64,000 nucleotides of DNA, from positions 124,001 through 188,000 of the forward strand of contig NZ_JBEYYO010000008.1 of assembly GCF_040645615.1 (NCBI RefSeq), written 5' to 3'. The notes below the pieces were generated by a model, which did no database searches, was not told the DNA's origin, and saw only the letters and a program-made list of their open reading frames with translations. This document shows, piece after piece, positions 51,600 through 59,210 of this stretch. This DNA comes from Glycomyces sp040645615 (GTDB taxonomy: Bacteria; Actinomycetota; Actinomycetes; Mycobacteriales; Micromonosporaceae). The stretch's first letter is position 1, and each line of letters starts with the position of its first letter. The position numbers and the translations under genes were made by a program.

Positions 51600-52847
51600 G
51601 TGACCCGACTGCAGCGACTGCGCCCACTGATGCTGCGGTTCGGCGTGGTCGCGGGGCTGGGCGCGATCCTGGTGGCCGAGTCGGTCTCCCGCGGCGCGGG
51701 GCCGCCGCCGATCGCCTCCCCTACGGCTTGGGCGCAGGCCGCGTTGTGCGCGTTCGCGATCGCGGTGTGGGCCTGGTATCGGCCGGGGCGCAAGCGCTGG
51801 ATCGCGGCCGTCGCGGTCCTCTCGCTGGCATCGTCGGCGCTGGCCGTCGCGACCGGTCCGGCATCCCCTGAGGTCGCGGGCGCGGTGGTGCTGGGCTGGG
51901 TGTTCGCGCCCGGCGGCGGTCTCGGTGCGGCCGAAGGCATCGCGCTCCTGCTGTTGCTGCTGCACGCGGTGCGGCACTGGGACGCCTCGCCCGGTCGATG
52001 GGTCGCGTACGCGCTCGGAGCGGCGATCATGGCGCTCAATTTCCGGCTCTTCGCCTACCCGGACTCGGCGGCGGGCGGCGCGGTCGTGTTCGCGCTGGCC
52101 ATGACGAGCGTGATCGGCTTCGGCGCGTACCTGCGGGGCCTGGACCGGCTGCGCCGCGAACGAGAAGCGGACTCGCGCCGGGCCGAGCGGCTCGAACTGG
52201 CCCGAGAGATGCACGACTTCGTGGCGCACCACGTGACCGGCATCGTGGTCCTGTCGCAGGCGGCGCAGGCCACGAACCCCGATCCGCCCTGCGAGTTCGC
52301 CGACATCGAGCAGGCGGGCCTGGCCGCGCTGGCCTCGATGCGGCGGACGGTGACGAATTTGCGAGAGGACGAGAGCGCCGAGGCGAGCCCGGTCGGGGAG
52401 CTCGCGCAGATCGAGGAGCTGGTGGACCGCTTCGCGCGGGACGGCACCGACGCGTCGTGCTTCATCTCCCCCGCGCTGGGGGACGCGGTGTCGCCACAGG
52501 TCGCGGCCACGGCGCATCGGATCGTGCGCGAGGCGTTGACGAACGTGCGCAAACACGCCCGCGACGCCCGGCAGATCCGAGTCGTGCTGGCGGCCGCGAG
52601 CGGTGAGGGCCTCGAAGTCGCGATCCGCGACGACGGGCGCTCCGCTTCGGGTCCGCTGGCCGAATCCGGCGGCGGCATGGGGTTGCGGGGCCTGCGCGAA
52701 CGCGTCGCGGCGGCGGGCGGCAGCCTGCAAGCCGGGCCCCGGGCCGAAGGCGGCTGGGAGACGAAGGCGTGGCTGCCTCAGAGGCCGACGACGGCTCGGC
52801 CGCTGCGCAGGAACGACGCGGCGAGCGTGCCGGGCTCGTCGAGGTAG
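51600..52847 (+). CDS. Orphan sensor histidine kinase (HisKA_3 type)
   Basis: 415 aa from GTG 51600. Membrane segments occupy the first 185 residues. The phosphoacceptor is His205 in LAREMHDFVAHHVTGIVV. The N-box REALTNVRKHARDARQ and G-box SGGGMGLRGLRERVAAAGG belong to the HATPase domain. No response regulator gene lies next to it; downstream is the convergent TetR gene with a 70-bp overlap. The kinase may signal to a regulator encoded elsewhere, or its partner was lost. Confidence 0.93.
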   Translation: MTRLQRLRPLMLRFGVVAGLGAILVAESVSRGAGPPPIASPTAWAQAALCAFAIAVWAWYRPGRKRWIAAVAVLSLASSALAVATGPASPEVAGAVVLGWVFAPGGGLGAAEGIALLLLLLHAVRHWDASPGRWVAYALGAAIMALNFRLFAYPDSAAGGAVVFALAMTSVIGFGAYLRGLDRLRREREADSRRAERLELAREMHDFVAHHVTGIVVLSQAAQATNPDPPCEFADIEQAGLAALASMRRTVTNLREDESAEASPVGELAQIEELVDRFARDGTDASCFISPALGDAVSPQVAATAHRIVREALTNVRKHARDARQIRVVLAAASGEGLEVAIRDDGRSASGPLAESGGGMGLRGLRERVAAAGGSLQAGPRAEGGWETKAWLPQRPTTARPLRRNDAASVPGSSR

Positions 52848-53341
52848 CCGGCGACCATCGCACCGTCGCGGATGAGCATGAGGTCCTCGGCGGCCTCGCC
52901 CGGATGCGCCGGGGCCAGCGGTGACACGAGCCGTTCGAAGGCCGAGCGGTACCAGTCCCGGTGGGCGTCCACGACCCGGCGCACAGCGCTCTCGGGGTCG
53001 GGGTACTCGGCGGCGGCGTTGATGAACGGGCAGCCGCGGAAGCCGGGGGCGCACGCGAGCATGCCGATCTGCTCGGCGATCAGGCGCAGCGTGGCATCGA
53101 CGTCGCCGTTGCCGTGCGCGATCGCCGCGTCGACGCCGTCGCGCTCGAGCTGGGCGCGGCGACCGAGGTAGGCGACGATGAGGTCGTCCTTGCTCTTGAA
53201 GTGCCGGTAGAAGGTGACCTTCGTGGTCGCGGCCTTCTCGATGACCTTCTCCACGCTCACGGCGCGCAGGCCCTGCGCGTAGAACAATTCGGTCGCCGCT
53301 TCGAGCAGGCGTTCGCGCATCGGATTGTCCACGTCGGCCAT
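52778..53341 (-). CDS. TetR-family regulator
   Basis: 187 aa, ATG 53341. N-terminal HTH: RERLLEAATELFYAQGLRAVSVEKVIEKAATTKVTFYRHFKSKDDLIVAYL (about 9-59). The ligand domain has CAPGFRGCPFINAAAEYPD (about 96-114), a Cys-containing motif common in one actinobacterial TetR subgroup. Divergent from a small membrane-protein gene with a 26-bp palindrome in the 120-bp spacer, so it probably represses that gene and itself. Confidence 0.95.
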   Translation of the reverse strand: MADVDNPMRERLLEAATELFYAQGLRAVSVEKVIEKAATTKVTFYRHFKSKDDLIVAYLGRRAQLERDGVDAAIAHGNGDVDATLRLIAEQIGMLACAPGFRGCPFINAAAEYPDPESAVRRVVDAHRDWYRSAFERLVSPLAPAHPGEAAEDLMLIRDGAMVAGYLDEPGTLAASFLRSGRAVVGL

Positions 53342-53400
53342 CCTACGTTCCCCTCGCGCCTCGGTTGCGGATCGCGTCTTCGGTCGTCTATGCTCGCCTC

Positions 53401-53426
53401 AGGTAGAGTTACTAGTCATTCTACCT
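53401..53426. promoter_or_regulatory. TetR-type operator
   Basis: 26-bp imperfect palindrome: arms AGGTAGA (53401-53407) and TCTACCT (53420-53426), centre ACTAGT (53411-53416); 22 of 26 positions are symmetric. It lies between the divergent TetR gene and the DUF308-like gene and would cover both promoters. Confidence 0.8.
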
Positions 53427-53461
53427 CAGATGTTCGAGCTTCCAACCGAAAGAAGACCGCC

Positions 53462-54001
53462 ATGACCAGCACCGCCGCCGGCGCACTCCGCAGGCTGTAC
53501 TTCATCCGCTTCGGATTCGCGATCGCCTGGGCGGTCGCGCTCGGTGTGACCGCCTCCTCGCTGACGCCGATCAGCGTGGCCCTGCTCGTGGTCTACCCGC
53601 TGTTCGACGCGGCGGCCGCGATCGTCGACTTCCGCACCTCGGACGCGACGGGCCCGCGCGCCGCGCTCATCCTCAACCTCGGCTTGAGCACGGCGACGGC
53701 GGCCGCGCTCGCGTTCGCGGTCGCCTCGGGCATTCCCGCGGTCCTGATCACGTGGGGCGCCTGGGCCATCGCCGCGGGGATCGTGCAACTCGTGGTCGCG
53801 ATCAAGCGCTACCGGCTCGGCGGGCAGTGGCCGATGATCCTGTCCGGGGGCCTCTCGACGCTCGCGGGCACGAGCTTCATCCTCATGGCCTCCGGCCCCG
53901 ACGCGTCGATGACCGCGCTCGCCGGATACGCCACCGTGGGCGGGATCTTCTTCCTCGCCTCGGCGATCCGCCTCGGCCGCAGCGCGCGGACCGCCGCGTA
54001 G
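53462..54001 (+). CDS. DUF308/HdeD-like membrane protein
   Basis: 179 aa, about six short hydrophobic helices in pairs (GFAIAWAVALGVTASSL, ISVALLVVYPLFDAAAAIVDF, AALILNLGLSTATAAALAFAVASG, VLITWGAWAIAAGIVQLVVAIKRY). The paired-helix repeat and length match DUF308/HdeD-like proteins. ATG 53462. The divergent TetR gene and shared operator indicate it is induced by a small molecule sensed by that regulator. Transport or stress role is not proven. Confidence 0.82.
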   Translation: MTSTAAGALRRLYFIRFGFAIAWAVALGVTASSLTPISVALLVVYPLFDAAAAIVDFRTSDATGPRAALILNLGLSTATAAALAFAVASGIPAVLITWGAWAIAAGIVQLVVAIKRYRLGGQWPMILSGGLSTLAGTSFILMASGPDASMTALAGYATVGGIFFLASAIRLGRSARTAA

Positions 54002-54018
54002 CGTGCTTCAATGCCCGC

Positions 54019-54369
54019 ATGGCGAAGAGAAAACGCGTGCAGCGGCGGTTCATCGTGGTGGCACGCACGCCGTCCGGGCAGTATCCGCACCCGGTCGAGG
54101 TCATGGTGCATCCGGCCGGGCGCGATTCGATCCTCGCGTTCTCGATCGGGCCGCACGTGGTGAACGCGGGCGGCCTGGTGCCGCTCGGCAACGTGCTGGA
54201 CGAGACGCGCACCGGTCTGAACCCGGTCTTCGCCGAGGAGTTCGACGCGGCCGAACTGCACTGGCTGGTCCCCCACCTCGTGCGCCTGCATGCCGGGGAG
54301 GACGTGGCCGACGACATCAAATCGGCGTACCGGGAGATCCACGGGAAGTGGCCCGAGTTCTCCGGTTAG
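54019..54369 (+). CDS. Hypothetical protein, 116 aa
   Basis: ATG 54019. A basic start MAKRKRVQRRFIVVA is followed by a strand-rich middle (YPHPVEVMVHPAGRDSILAFSIGPHVVNAGG) and an acidic helical end (HLVRLHAGEDVADDIKSAYREIHGKW). Soluble, no known motif. Its stop codon TAG uses the first G of the repeat element at 54369; without the element the stop would be TAA. Function unknown. Confidence 0.7.
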   Translation: MAKRKRVQRRFIVVARTPSGQYPHPVEVMVHPAGRDSILAFSIGPHVVNAGGLVPLGNVLDETRTGLNPVFAEEFDAAELHWLVPHLVRLHAGEDVADDIKSAYREIHGKWPEFSG

Positions 54370-54532
54370 GGGGTGTTTAAGAACTCGCGGCGAGTCGGTA
54401 TCCGAGTCCATTCGTTCGCTCGCGAGGCGGAAGGCCTTCCCGATCCCGGTGTTGGATCAGGGAGGCCGACAACGAAGCGAGCGGGCGAATGGGCCGGATA
54501 ACGGCCGTCGGGGGTTCTTAAACACCCCCTAA
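54366..54532. mobile_element. MITE-like element, 161 bp, IS630/Tc1-style TA target
   Basis: TTAGGGGGTGTTTAAGAAC (54366-54384) is repeated perfectly as its reverse complement at 54514-54532. If the TA at each edge is the duplicated target, the element proper is 54369-54529 with 16-bp terminal repeats starting GGGGG. Inside, 54409-54423 and 54477-54491 are also complementary (13 of 15), and GGAAGGCCTTCC (54429-54440) is a palindrome, so the whole element can fold as one long hairpin. No transposase is encoded; it would need one from a related full-length insertion sequence. It lies exactly at the shared stops of two convergent genes. Confidence 0.75.
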
Positions 54533-57500
54533 GGACCCATGTGGACGAAGCGGGCCCAGCGGGTCGTGTCGGCGGGGTCGGCGTCGCGCAGGGTGCTCAC
54601 CGCGGCGTGGAGGGCGCGGGCGCTGTGCTCGGGTTCGATCCGGTCGCCCTGGATGAGCCGGGCGTAGACGAGGGCGGCGATCACGGGGGCCGCGTCGTCG
54701 GCGATCGTCCACAGTGTGCCGATGACGTGTCGCCAGCCGGTGTAGTGCATCGCGGCGGTGAGGTTCACGGCCTCGTCGAGGTTGGTGAGCCCGCCGATCG
54801 CGGTCTGGCAGGCCGAGAGGAACGCGAGGTCGCCGCCGGTCGAGGCCGGATCGGTGAGGTCGCCGATGCCGATGAGGCCGCGCTCGCGCCAGTCGTGCGG
54901 GATCAGACCGGCGTTCGAAGGGCGCGAGAGGTTCTGGGTGCCGTGGCAGGCCAGGTGGACCCAGCGGTGCTCGCGCAGGGCGGCCGTGACCGCCGCGTGG
55001 GTGGCCTCGGCGTCCTCCAGGACCGTGACGTGGTCGAGCTGGTCCCCGAGAACCTTGCGTTCGAAGCGGGCCCCGCGCAGGTCGCGCAGACCGGGCGTCT
55101 CGGCGATCGCGACGATGAGCGGGGTCGAGTCGGGTTGCGGCGCAGTGGGTTTGCGCGCTTCGGCGAGGGCTCTGAGCGTCGGCGTGTACGAGGGGACCGC
55201 GTATTCGACGGCCGCGCGGCCGTCGCGGGCGCGGTGGTGACCGGCGGCGTGGACGGGCAGGAGCGTGAGCGGCCCGGTCGGGCACCACCAGATGCGCGGC
55301 AGATCGGGATCGGGTGGTCCCAGGTAGCCGAGGTGGCCCAGGACCGGTTCGGCGACGGCGTCCCACAGCCAGGCCAGGACCGGCTCGGTCCCCTGTTCGA
55401 GCTCGGCCGAATCGTGCGCCCCGAGCGCGCGCAGGTAGGCCTGGACCTGGTCGAGGACCTCAGGCATCTCGGTCGGCAAGGGGAACGAGGACACGCCGTC
55501 CGCGGTGACGATGAGCGCGTCGCAGCGCAGCTCGCTCACGTTCAGGACGACCACGGGGCCGGTGCCTGCGGGCGGCAGGAGCGTCTCCAGGGCCGGTTGC
55601 CTGAAGAACTCCTGCGGCCGTGGGAATTCGGGACCGGGGTCGAGGCCGCGGACTTCGCTGATCAGCGCTTCGAGTCGGCGGGCCGCCTCGATCCGGTCGC
55701 TTGAGGTCATGGGGCCGAGACCGGCGTGCGGCGACGCGGACGCGTCGAGCACGGTTCGACAGCGCGCGATCGCGGCGGCGAGAGCCGGGTGCGCGAGGCG
55801 GAGCGATTCGAGGTCCGAGCGCAGGTCGAGGAGCTGGGTCCAGAGCACTCCCCGGCTCTGCTCCAGGAGCCGGACGGCGAGCGCGTCGTCCCCCAAGGCG
55901 AGGGCGCAGGCGGCGGCGTCGGCACCGGTGGTGCGGGCGGCGGATTCGAGGAGGCGCTGCTGGTCTTCGCGGCCGAGGCCGGGCCAGGTCAAGAGCGGCA
56001 GCAGTTCGACCGCACTGCGCAGCAACGGGAGTGCGGCCCGGTATCCGGTGTTCGGGTCGTCTGGTTCGAACGTGGCGGCGTGGACGAGCAGGCGCGCGCC
56101 GTGCTGGGCTGCCCGGATGCGGTTGGCGGTGTTGCCGGTCGACATCATTGCGGCGCGGCGGTGGAGGTCGGCGGCTTCGCGGCAGTCGGCGGGTTCACCG
56201 TCGCGTTCGAAGCGGGCGGTGAGCGTGTTGGCCAGGGCCATGAGCACTTCGGTCCGGTGCGGATGGTCGTCGGGGATCAGCGCGGCCGCTTCTCGTTGCG
56301 CTTGCAGGGCTTCGACCAGGTCGGCGTCGTCGCCATTCTGGTCGAAGCGGGTCAGGAGCGCGGTGCCGAGGTCAGTGCGGCTGACCGCGCTTTGGAAGCG
56401 GTCGGTGGTCTCGATGCGGGCGGCTTCGCGGTTGACGGCCACGGACTCGTCGAGGTCGGCCGCGCTCGCGTTCGCGTTGGAGCGCACCAGCAGGGCCGTG
56501 CCGAGGGCCGAGAGGCGAAAGGCACGTTGGGGGTCGCCCGGGGAGGTGGCGGCGATGCATTCGCGGCCGGTCGCGACGGCCCGGTCGAGGTCGGCCGGGT
56601 CGGCGGTCAGGCGGAACCGGGACCAGAGCGCGGACTGAAGGTTGAGCAGGCGGGTCGATCGCCGCGAGTCCGCGGCGGGCGTAGCGCGGGCGGCGCGTTC
56701 GATCGCGTCCACGGCCTGGTCGAGATCGGTGCTGTCACCGCCGCGGCGGTGCCGGAACAGCAGCGACTCGCCGAGGCTGCCGAGGATGCCCGCGTAGTCG
56801 GAGTGGCGGGGGCCGATGGCGTCGGCGGTCGCGGTGCCGATGCGAATGGCCTCGTCGCGGTCCGCGTCGCTGCCGAGATGAGCCGAGCGGGTCTGAAGGG
56901 CGGCCAGGAGATTCCCTTGGCAGCCGGCCCAGTTGGGGTCGCCGGGAGATACGGCCCGGGCCGCGTTCCGGGCGAGGGACACGATCTCGTCGATGTCGAC
57001 GCCGGGCATGTCGAGGTTGAAACAGGAGAGCATGACCGCGGCGGCGGTAGAGAGATAGGTAGGCAGGCTCGGGTGCTCGGGCGGGGTCGCGTCGACCGCT
57101 TCGCGGGCGATGGGGAGCGCGGTGATCAGCGCGTCGCGGTCGCCGAAGGCGACGTGCTTGGTGCGCAAGGCGTTGGCGAGGTTGCATAGGCGAGCGGCGC
57201 GGTTCGGGTTCGCTTCGGGGGTCGCGGCGACCGCTCGGCGGTGGACGGCGACGGCTTCCTCAAGGTCGGCGGCCTGGCCGCGGGTCGTGAATCGCCGCCA
57301 TAGGGCGACGCCGAGTTCGGCGAGCGGCGCGGCGGGGTCGGTGTGGCCGGGGCCGTTCGCGCTCCGGAGGAGGTCGATCTGCGTGTCGAGGTCGGCGGGG
57401 TCGCCGTCGCGGGTGTATCGGGTGCGGTGGGATTCGGCGAGTTTGAGATTGAAGACCGCCCGGTTCGGGTCGTCCGGGCTCGCGGTGTCCACTGCCAGGC

Positions 57501-58182
57501 GGCCGTATTCGACGGCGTGGTCGAGGTCGGTCGGGCTGTCGGTGAGCTCGGCTCGTTCCCGGGTCCATTGGCCGAGGTTGGACAGGTAGGCGGCGATGGC
57601 TCGGTGGCCGCGCGGGGCGAGGTCGAGTGCCTTGCGGATCGCGGCGATCGCGTCGTCGAGACGCTGGGCGGCTTCGGAAGTGCGGCGCAGCGAGAAGACG
57701 GCCGCGATGTCGGCGTAGAGCGCGTGAAGCTCGGGGTCGTCGATCGCCGTCGCGTCGAGGGCGCCCACCGCGGTGTGGAGGGCCCGTTCGAGTTCTTCGG
57801 CGTCGGTGTTGTGGAGGTAGCGGCGCAGGTAGGCGTTGACCTGAAAGGCCAGGAAGCGGGGGTCGTCGGCGTTGCCGTCGAGCGGGCCTTGCACCGCGTC
57901 GGGGACGGGGTCGCCGTTGTCGCGGGCCTGGTCGAACAGTTCCAGGGCCTGGCGCAGCTCGTCGTATCCCTCCCCTGTGGGCAGGACTTGGTATCTGCAC
58001 CAGTGGAACCAGGCGAGGACCCGGGTGCCGGGGGCGGTGAGGTCCGGGTGGGTCTCCATGAGGTCCCGGAGGTCTCGGGCCTCGGCGGCGGCGGGCCGTC
58101 CGAAGACCTTCGTCTCGTCGCCGGCGAGGAACGCCTGGACGCGCGCCGCGACCGTGCGCAGCGGGTCGGCTGTGGGGGTCAT
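54529..58182 (-). CDS. CHAT-domain caspase-like protease with TPR-like repeats
   Basis: 1217 aa. ATG 58182 with GGAG 6 nt upstream. Roughly residues 40-700 are TPR-like helical repeats of about 50 residues (pattern ADLxxAVAxxRxAxxxxPxxxxxRxxxLxxLxxAL). The C-terminal CHAT domain (about 930-1217) carries the caspase dyad: His1080 in HLACHG and Cys1125 in LSACQTA. No signal peptide, so cytoplasmic. Known: CHAT proteases act in regulated proteolysis and abortive defence, often switched by partner proteins bound at TPR arrays. Divergent neighbours encode a 70-aa protein and a three-helix membrane protein, probably its partners. It ends at TAG created by the repeat element. Confidence 0.93.
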   Translation of the reverse strand: MTPTADPLRTVAARVQAFLAGDETKVFGRPAAAEARDLRDLMETHPDLTAPGTRVLAWFHWCRYQVLPTGEGYDELRQALELFDQARDNGDPVPDAVQGPLDGNADDPRFLAFQVNAYLRRYLHNTDAEELERALHTAVGALDATAIDDPELHALYADIAAVFSLRRTSEAAQRLDDAIAAIRKALDLAPRGHRAIAAYLSNLGQWTRERAELTDSPTDLDHAVEYGRLAVDTASPDDPNRAVFNLKLAESHRTRYTRDGDPADLDTQIDLLRSANGPGHTDPAAPLAELGVALWRRFTTRGQAADLEEAVAVHRRAVAATPEANPNRAARLCNLANALRTKHVAFGDRDALITALPIAREAVDATPPEHPSLPTYLSTAAAVMLSCFNLDMPGVDIDEIVSLARNAARAVSPGDPNWAGCQGNLLAALQTRSAHLGSDADRDEAIRIGTATADAIGPRHSDYAGILGSLGESLLFRHRRGGDSTDLDQAVDAIERAARATPAADSRRSTRLLNLQSALWSRFRLTADPADLDRAVATGRECIAATSPGDPQRAFRLSALGTALLVRSNANASAADLDESVAVNREAARIETTDRFQSAVSRTDLGTALLTRFDQNGDDADLVEALQAQREAAALIPDDHPHRTEVLMALANTLTARFERDGEPADCREAADLHRRAAMMSTGNTANRIRAAQHGARLLVHAATFEPDDPNTGYRAALPLLRSAVELLPLLTWPGLGREDQQRLLESAARTTGADAAACALALGDDALAVRLLEQSRGVLWTQLLDLRSDLESLRLAHPALAAAIARCRTVLDASASPHAGLGPMTSSDRIEAARRLEALISEVRGLDPGPEFPRPQEFFRQPALETLLPPAGTGPVVVLNVSELRCDALIVTADGVSSFPLPTEMPEVLDQVQAYLRALGAHDSAELEQGTEPVLAWLWDAVAEPVLGHLGYLGPPDPDLPRIWWCPTGPLTLLPVHAAGHHRARDGRAAVEYAVPSYTPTLRALAEARKPTAPQPDSTPLIVAIAETPGLRDLRGARFERKVLGDQLDHVTVLEDAEATHAAVTAALREHRWVHLACHGTQNLSRPSNAGLIPHDWRERGLIGIGDLTDPASTGGDLAFLSACQTAIGGLTNLDEAVNLTAAMHYTGWRHVIGTLWTIADDAAPVIAALVYARLIQGDRIEPEHSARALHAAVSTLRDADPADTTRWARFVHMGP

Positions 58183-58249
58183 GGAACTCCAAGTCGCGCA
58201 TGGGGAACAGCCATCCTATCGGCTGGTCCGATGCCGATACTCTGGGCGA

Positions 58250-58462
58250 ATGAGCGACGAGAGCACCGAACCGGCCGAGCCGGAGCCCGGCCAGGTCCGG
58301 ATCGAGAACGGCCGGGTCGAGGTCTTCGACGGCGAGCGCTGGGGGCCCTACCGGGCGCTGCCGGAATCGGGCGGGCCGGTCTTCCGCAGGCACACACTCA
58401 CCGATGTTCGGGCCGACCCCCACGAGCCGATCTCCGCCGACCCTTCAGCCGACGAGCGATGA
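58250..58462 (+). CDS. 70-aa acidic protein linked to the CHAT gene
   Basis: ATG 58250, 67 bp from the divergent CHAT start. Acidic ends flank a central core GQVRIENGRVEVFDGERWGP followed by YRALPESGGPVFR, which reads as two short strands and a W-x-PYRxLP loop. It overlaps the next gene as ATGA. Similar short proteins with a W-x-PY-x-LP core accompany CHAT genes in other actinomycetes as far as I recall, so it may be a substrate, inhibitor or adaptor of the protease. No enzymatic motif. Confidence 0.75.
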   Translation: MSDESTEPAEPEPGQVRIENGRVEVFDGERWGPYRALPESGGPVFRRHTLTDVRADPHEPISADPSADER

Positions 58463-59079
58463 ATCCGCTGCCCTCGCCGCTGGAGGCGATCCCCGACATG
58501 CGCGCCACCGCCAAGTGGACGGTGGCTTCACTGGGCGCGGTGGGCGCCGCACTCATCACCGTCGTGCCGTTGACGGTCTTCGACGACCTGCACGGCACCG
58601 GCGACCTCGTCACCGCCGCAATCGGACTCGCGCTCGCGATCGCGGGCGTGTGCTGGGCGATCTGGCACACCGCCGAAGCCCTGACCCCGCCGGTGACGGT
58701 CATCGAAGACCTCGACGGCAAGGACCTCGCCCCGATCCGGGCGCTCCTCGCCCGCTCCCCCGAGTCCTTCTTCGGCCCGTTCGGCACTTCAGTCGCCGAC
58801 CTGGCCCGCCACCGCCGCTTCCACGAAACGGTCGAAGCCAACCTCACCGAAGCCCTCGCCGAAACCGCCGACCCCACCGAGACCCAAGCCCTCGAACGCG
58901 CCCTCGCCAACGCCGCCACCAACATCGCCCTGGCCCGAACCCTCCACCACCGCCTCCTGGAGTTCACCCACACCTGGCAAGTGAGAACAACCCTCAAAAA
59001 AGCCCGAACCCAAACCATGCTCGGCGTGGCGACAACCCTCGCAGGCCTCATCCTCACCGCCACAACAGCCGTCCAATAG
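58459..59079 (+). CDS. Three-helix membrane protein of the CHAT locus
   Basis: 206 aa, ATG 58459. Helices at about 20-42, 48-69 and 187-205; between them a 115-residue charged, mostly helical cytoplasmic region (VIEDLDGKDLAPIRALLARS ... ERALANAATNIALARTLHHRLLEF). Co-translated with the 70-aa protein. Topology (two helices, long soluble coiled region, final helix) is like membrane effectors or anchors of signalling systems. No family recognised. It may anchor the protease system or be cleaved by it. Confidence 0.78.
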   Translation: MNPLPSPLEAIPDMRATAKWTVASLGAVGAALITVVPLTVFDDLHGTGDLVTAAIGLALAIAGVCWAIWHTAEALTPPVTVIEDLDGKDLAPIRALLARSPESFFGPFGTSVADLARHRRFHETVEANLTEALAETADPTETQALERALANAATNIALARTLHHRLLEFTHTWQVRTTLKKARTQTMLGVATTLAGLILTATTAVQ

Positions 59080-59210
59080 CAGCCGACCTACAGCCACGCG
59101 ATCGGCGCGGAATCCGCAAACGGTCAATTCGCTCCTGCGGCGCGTTTCAAATGTCGCTCCAACCCCGCAGGGACTCCCGGATCACGGCGTCGCCGTGGTC
59201 GGGATGTCGG

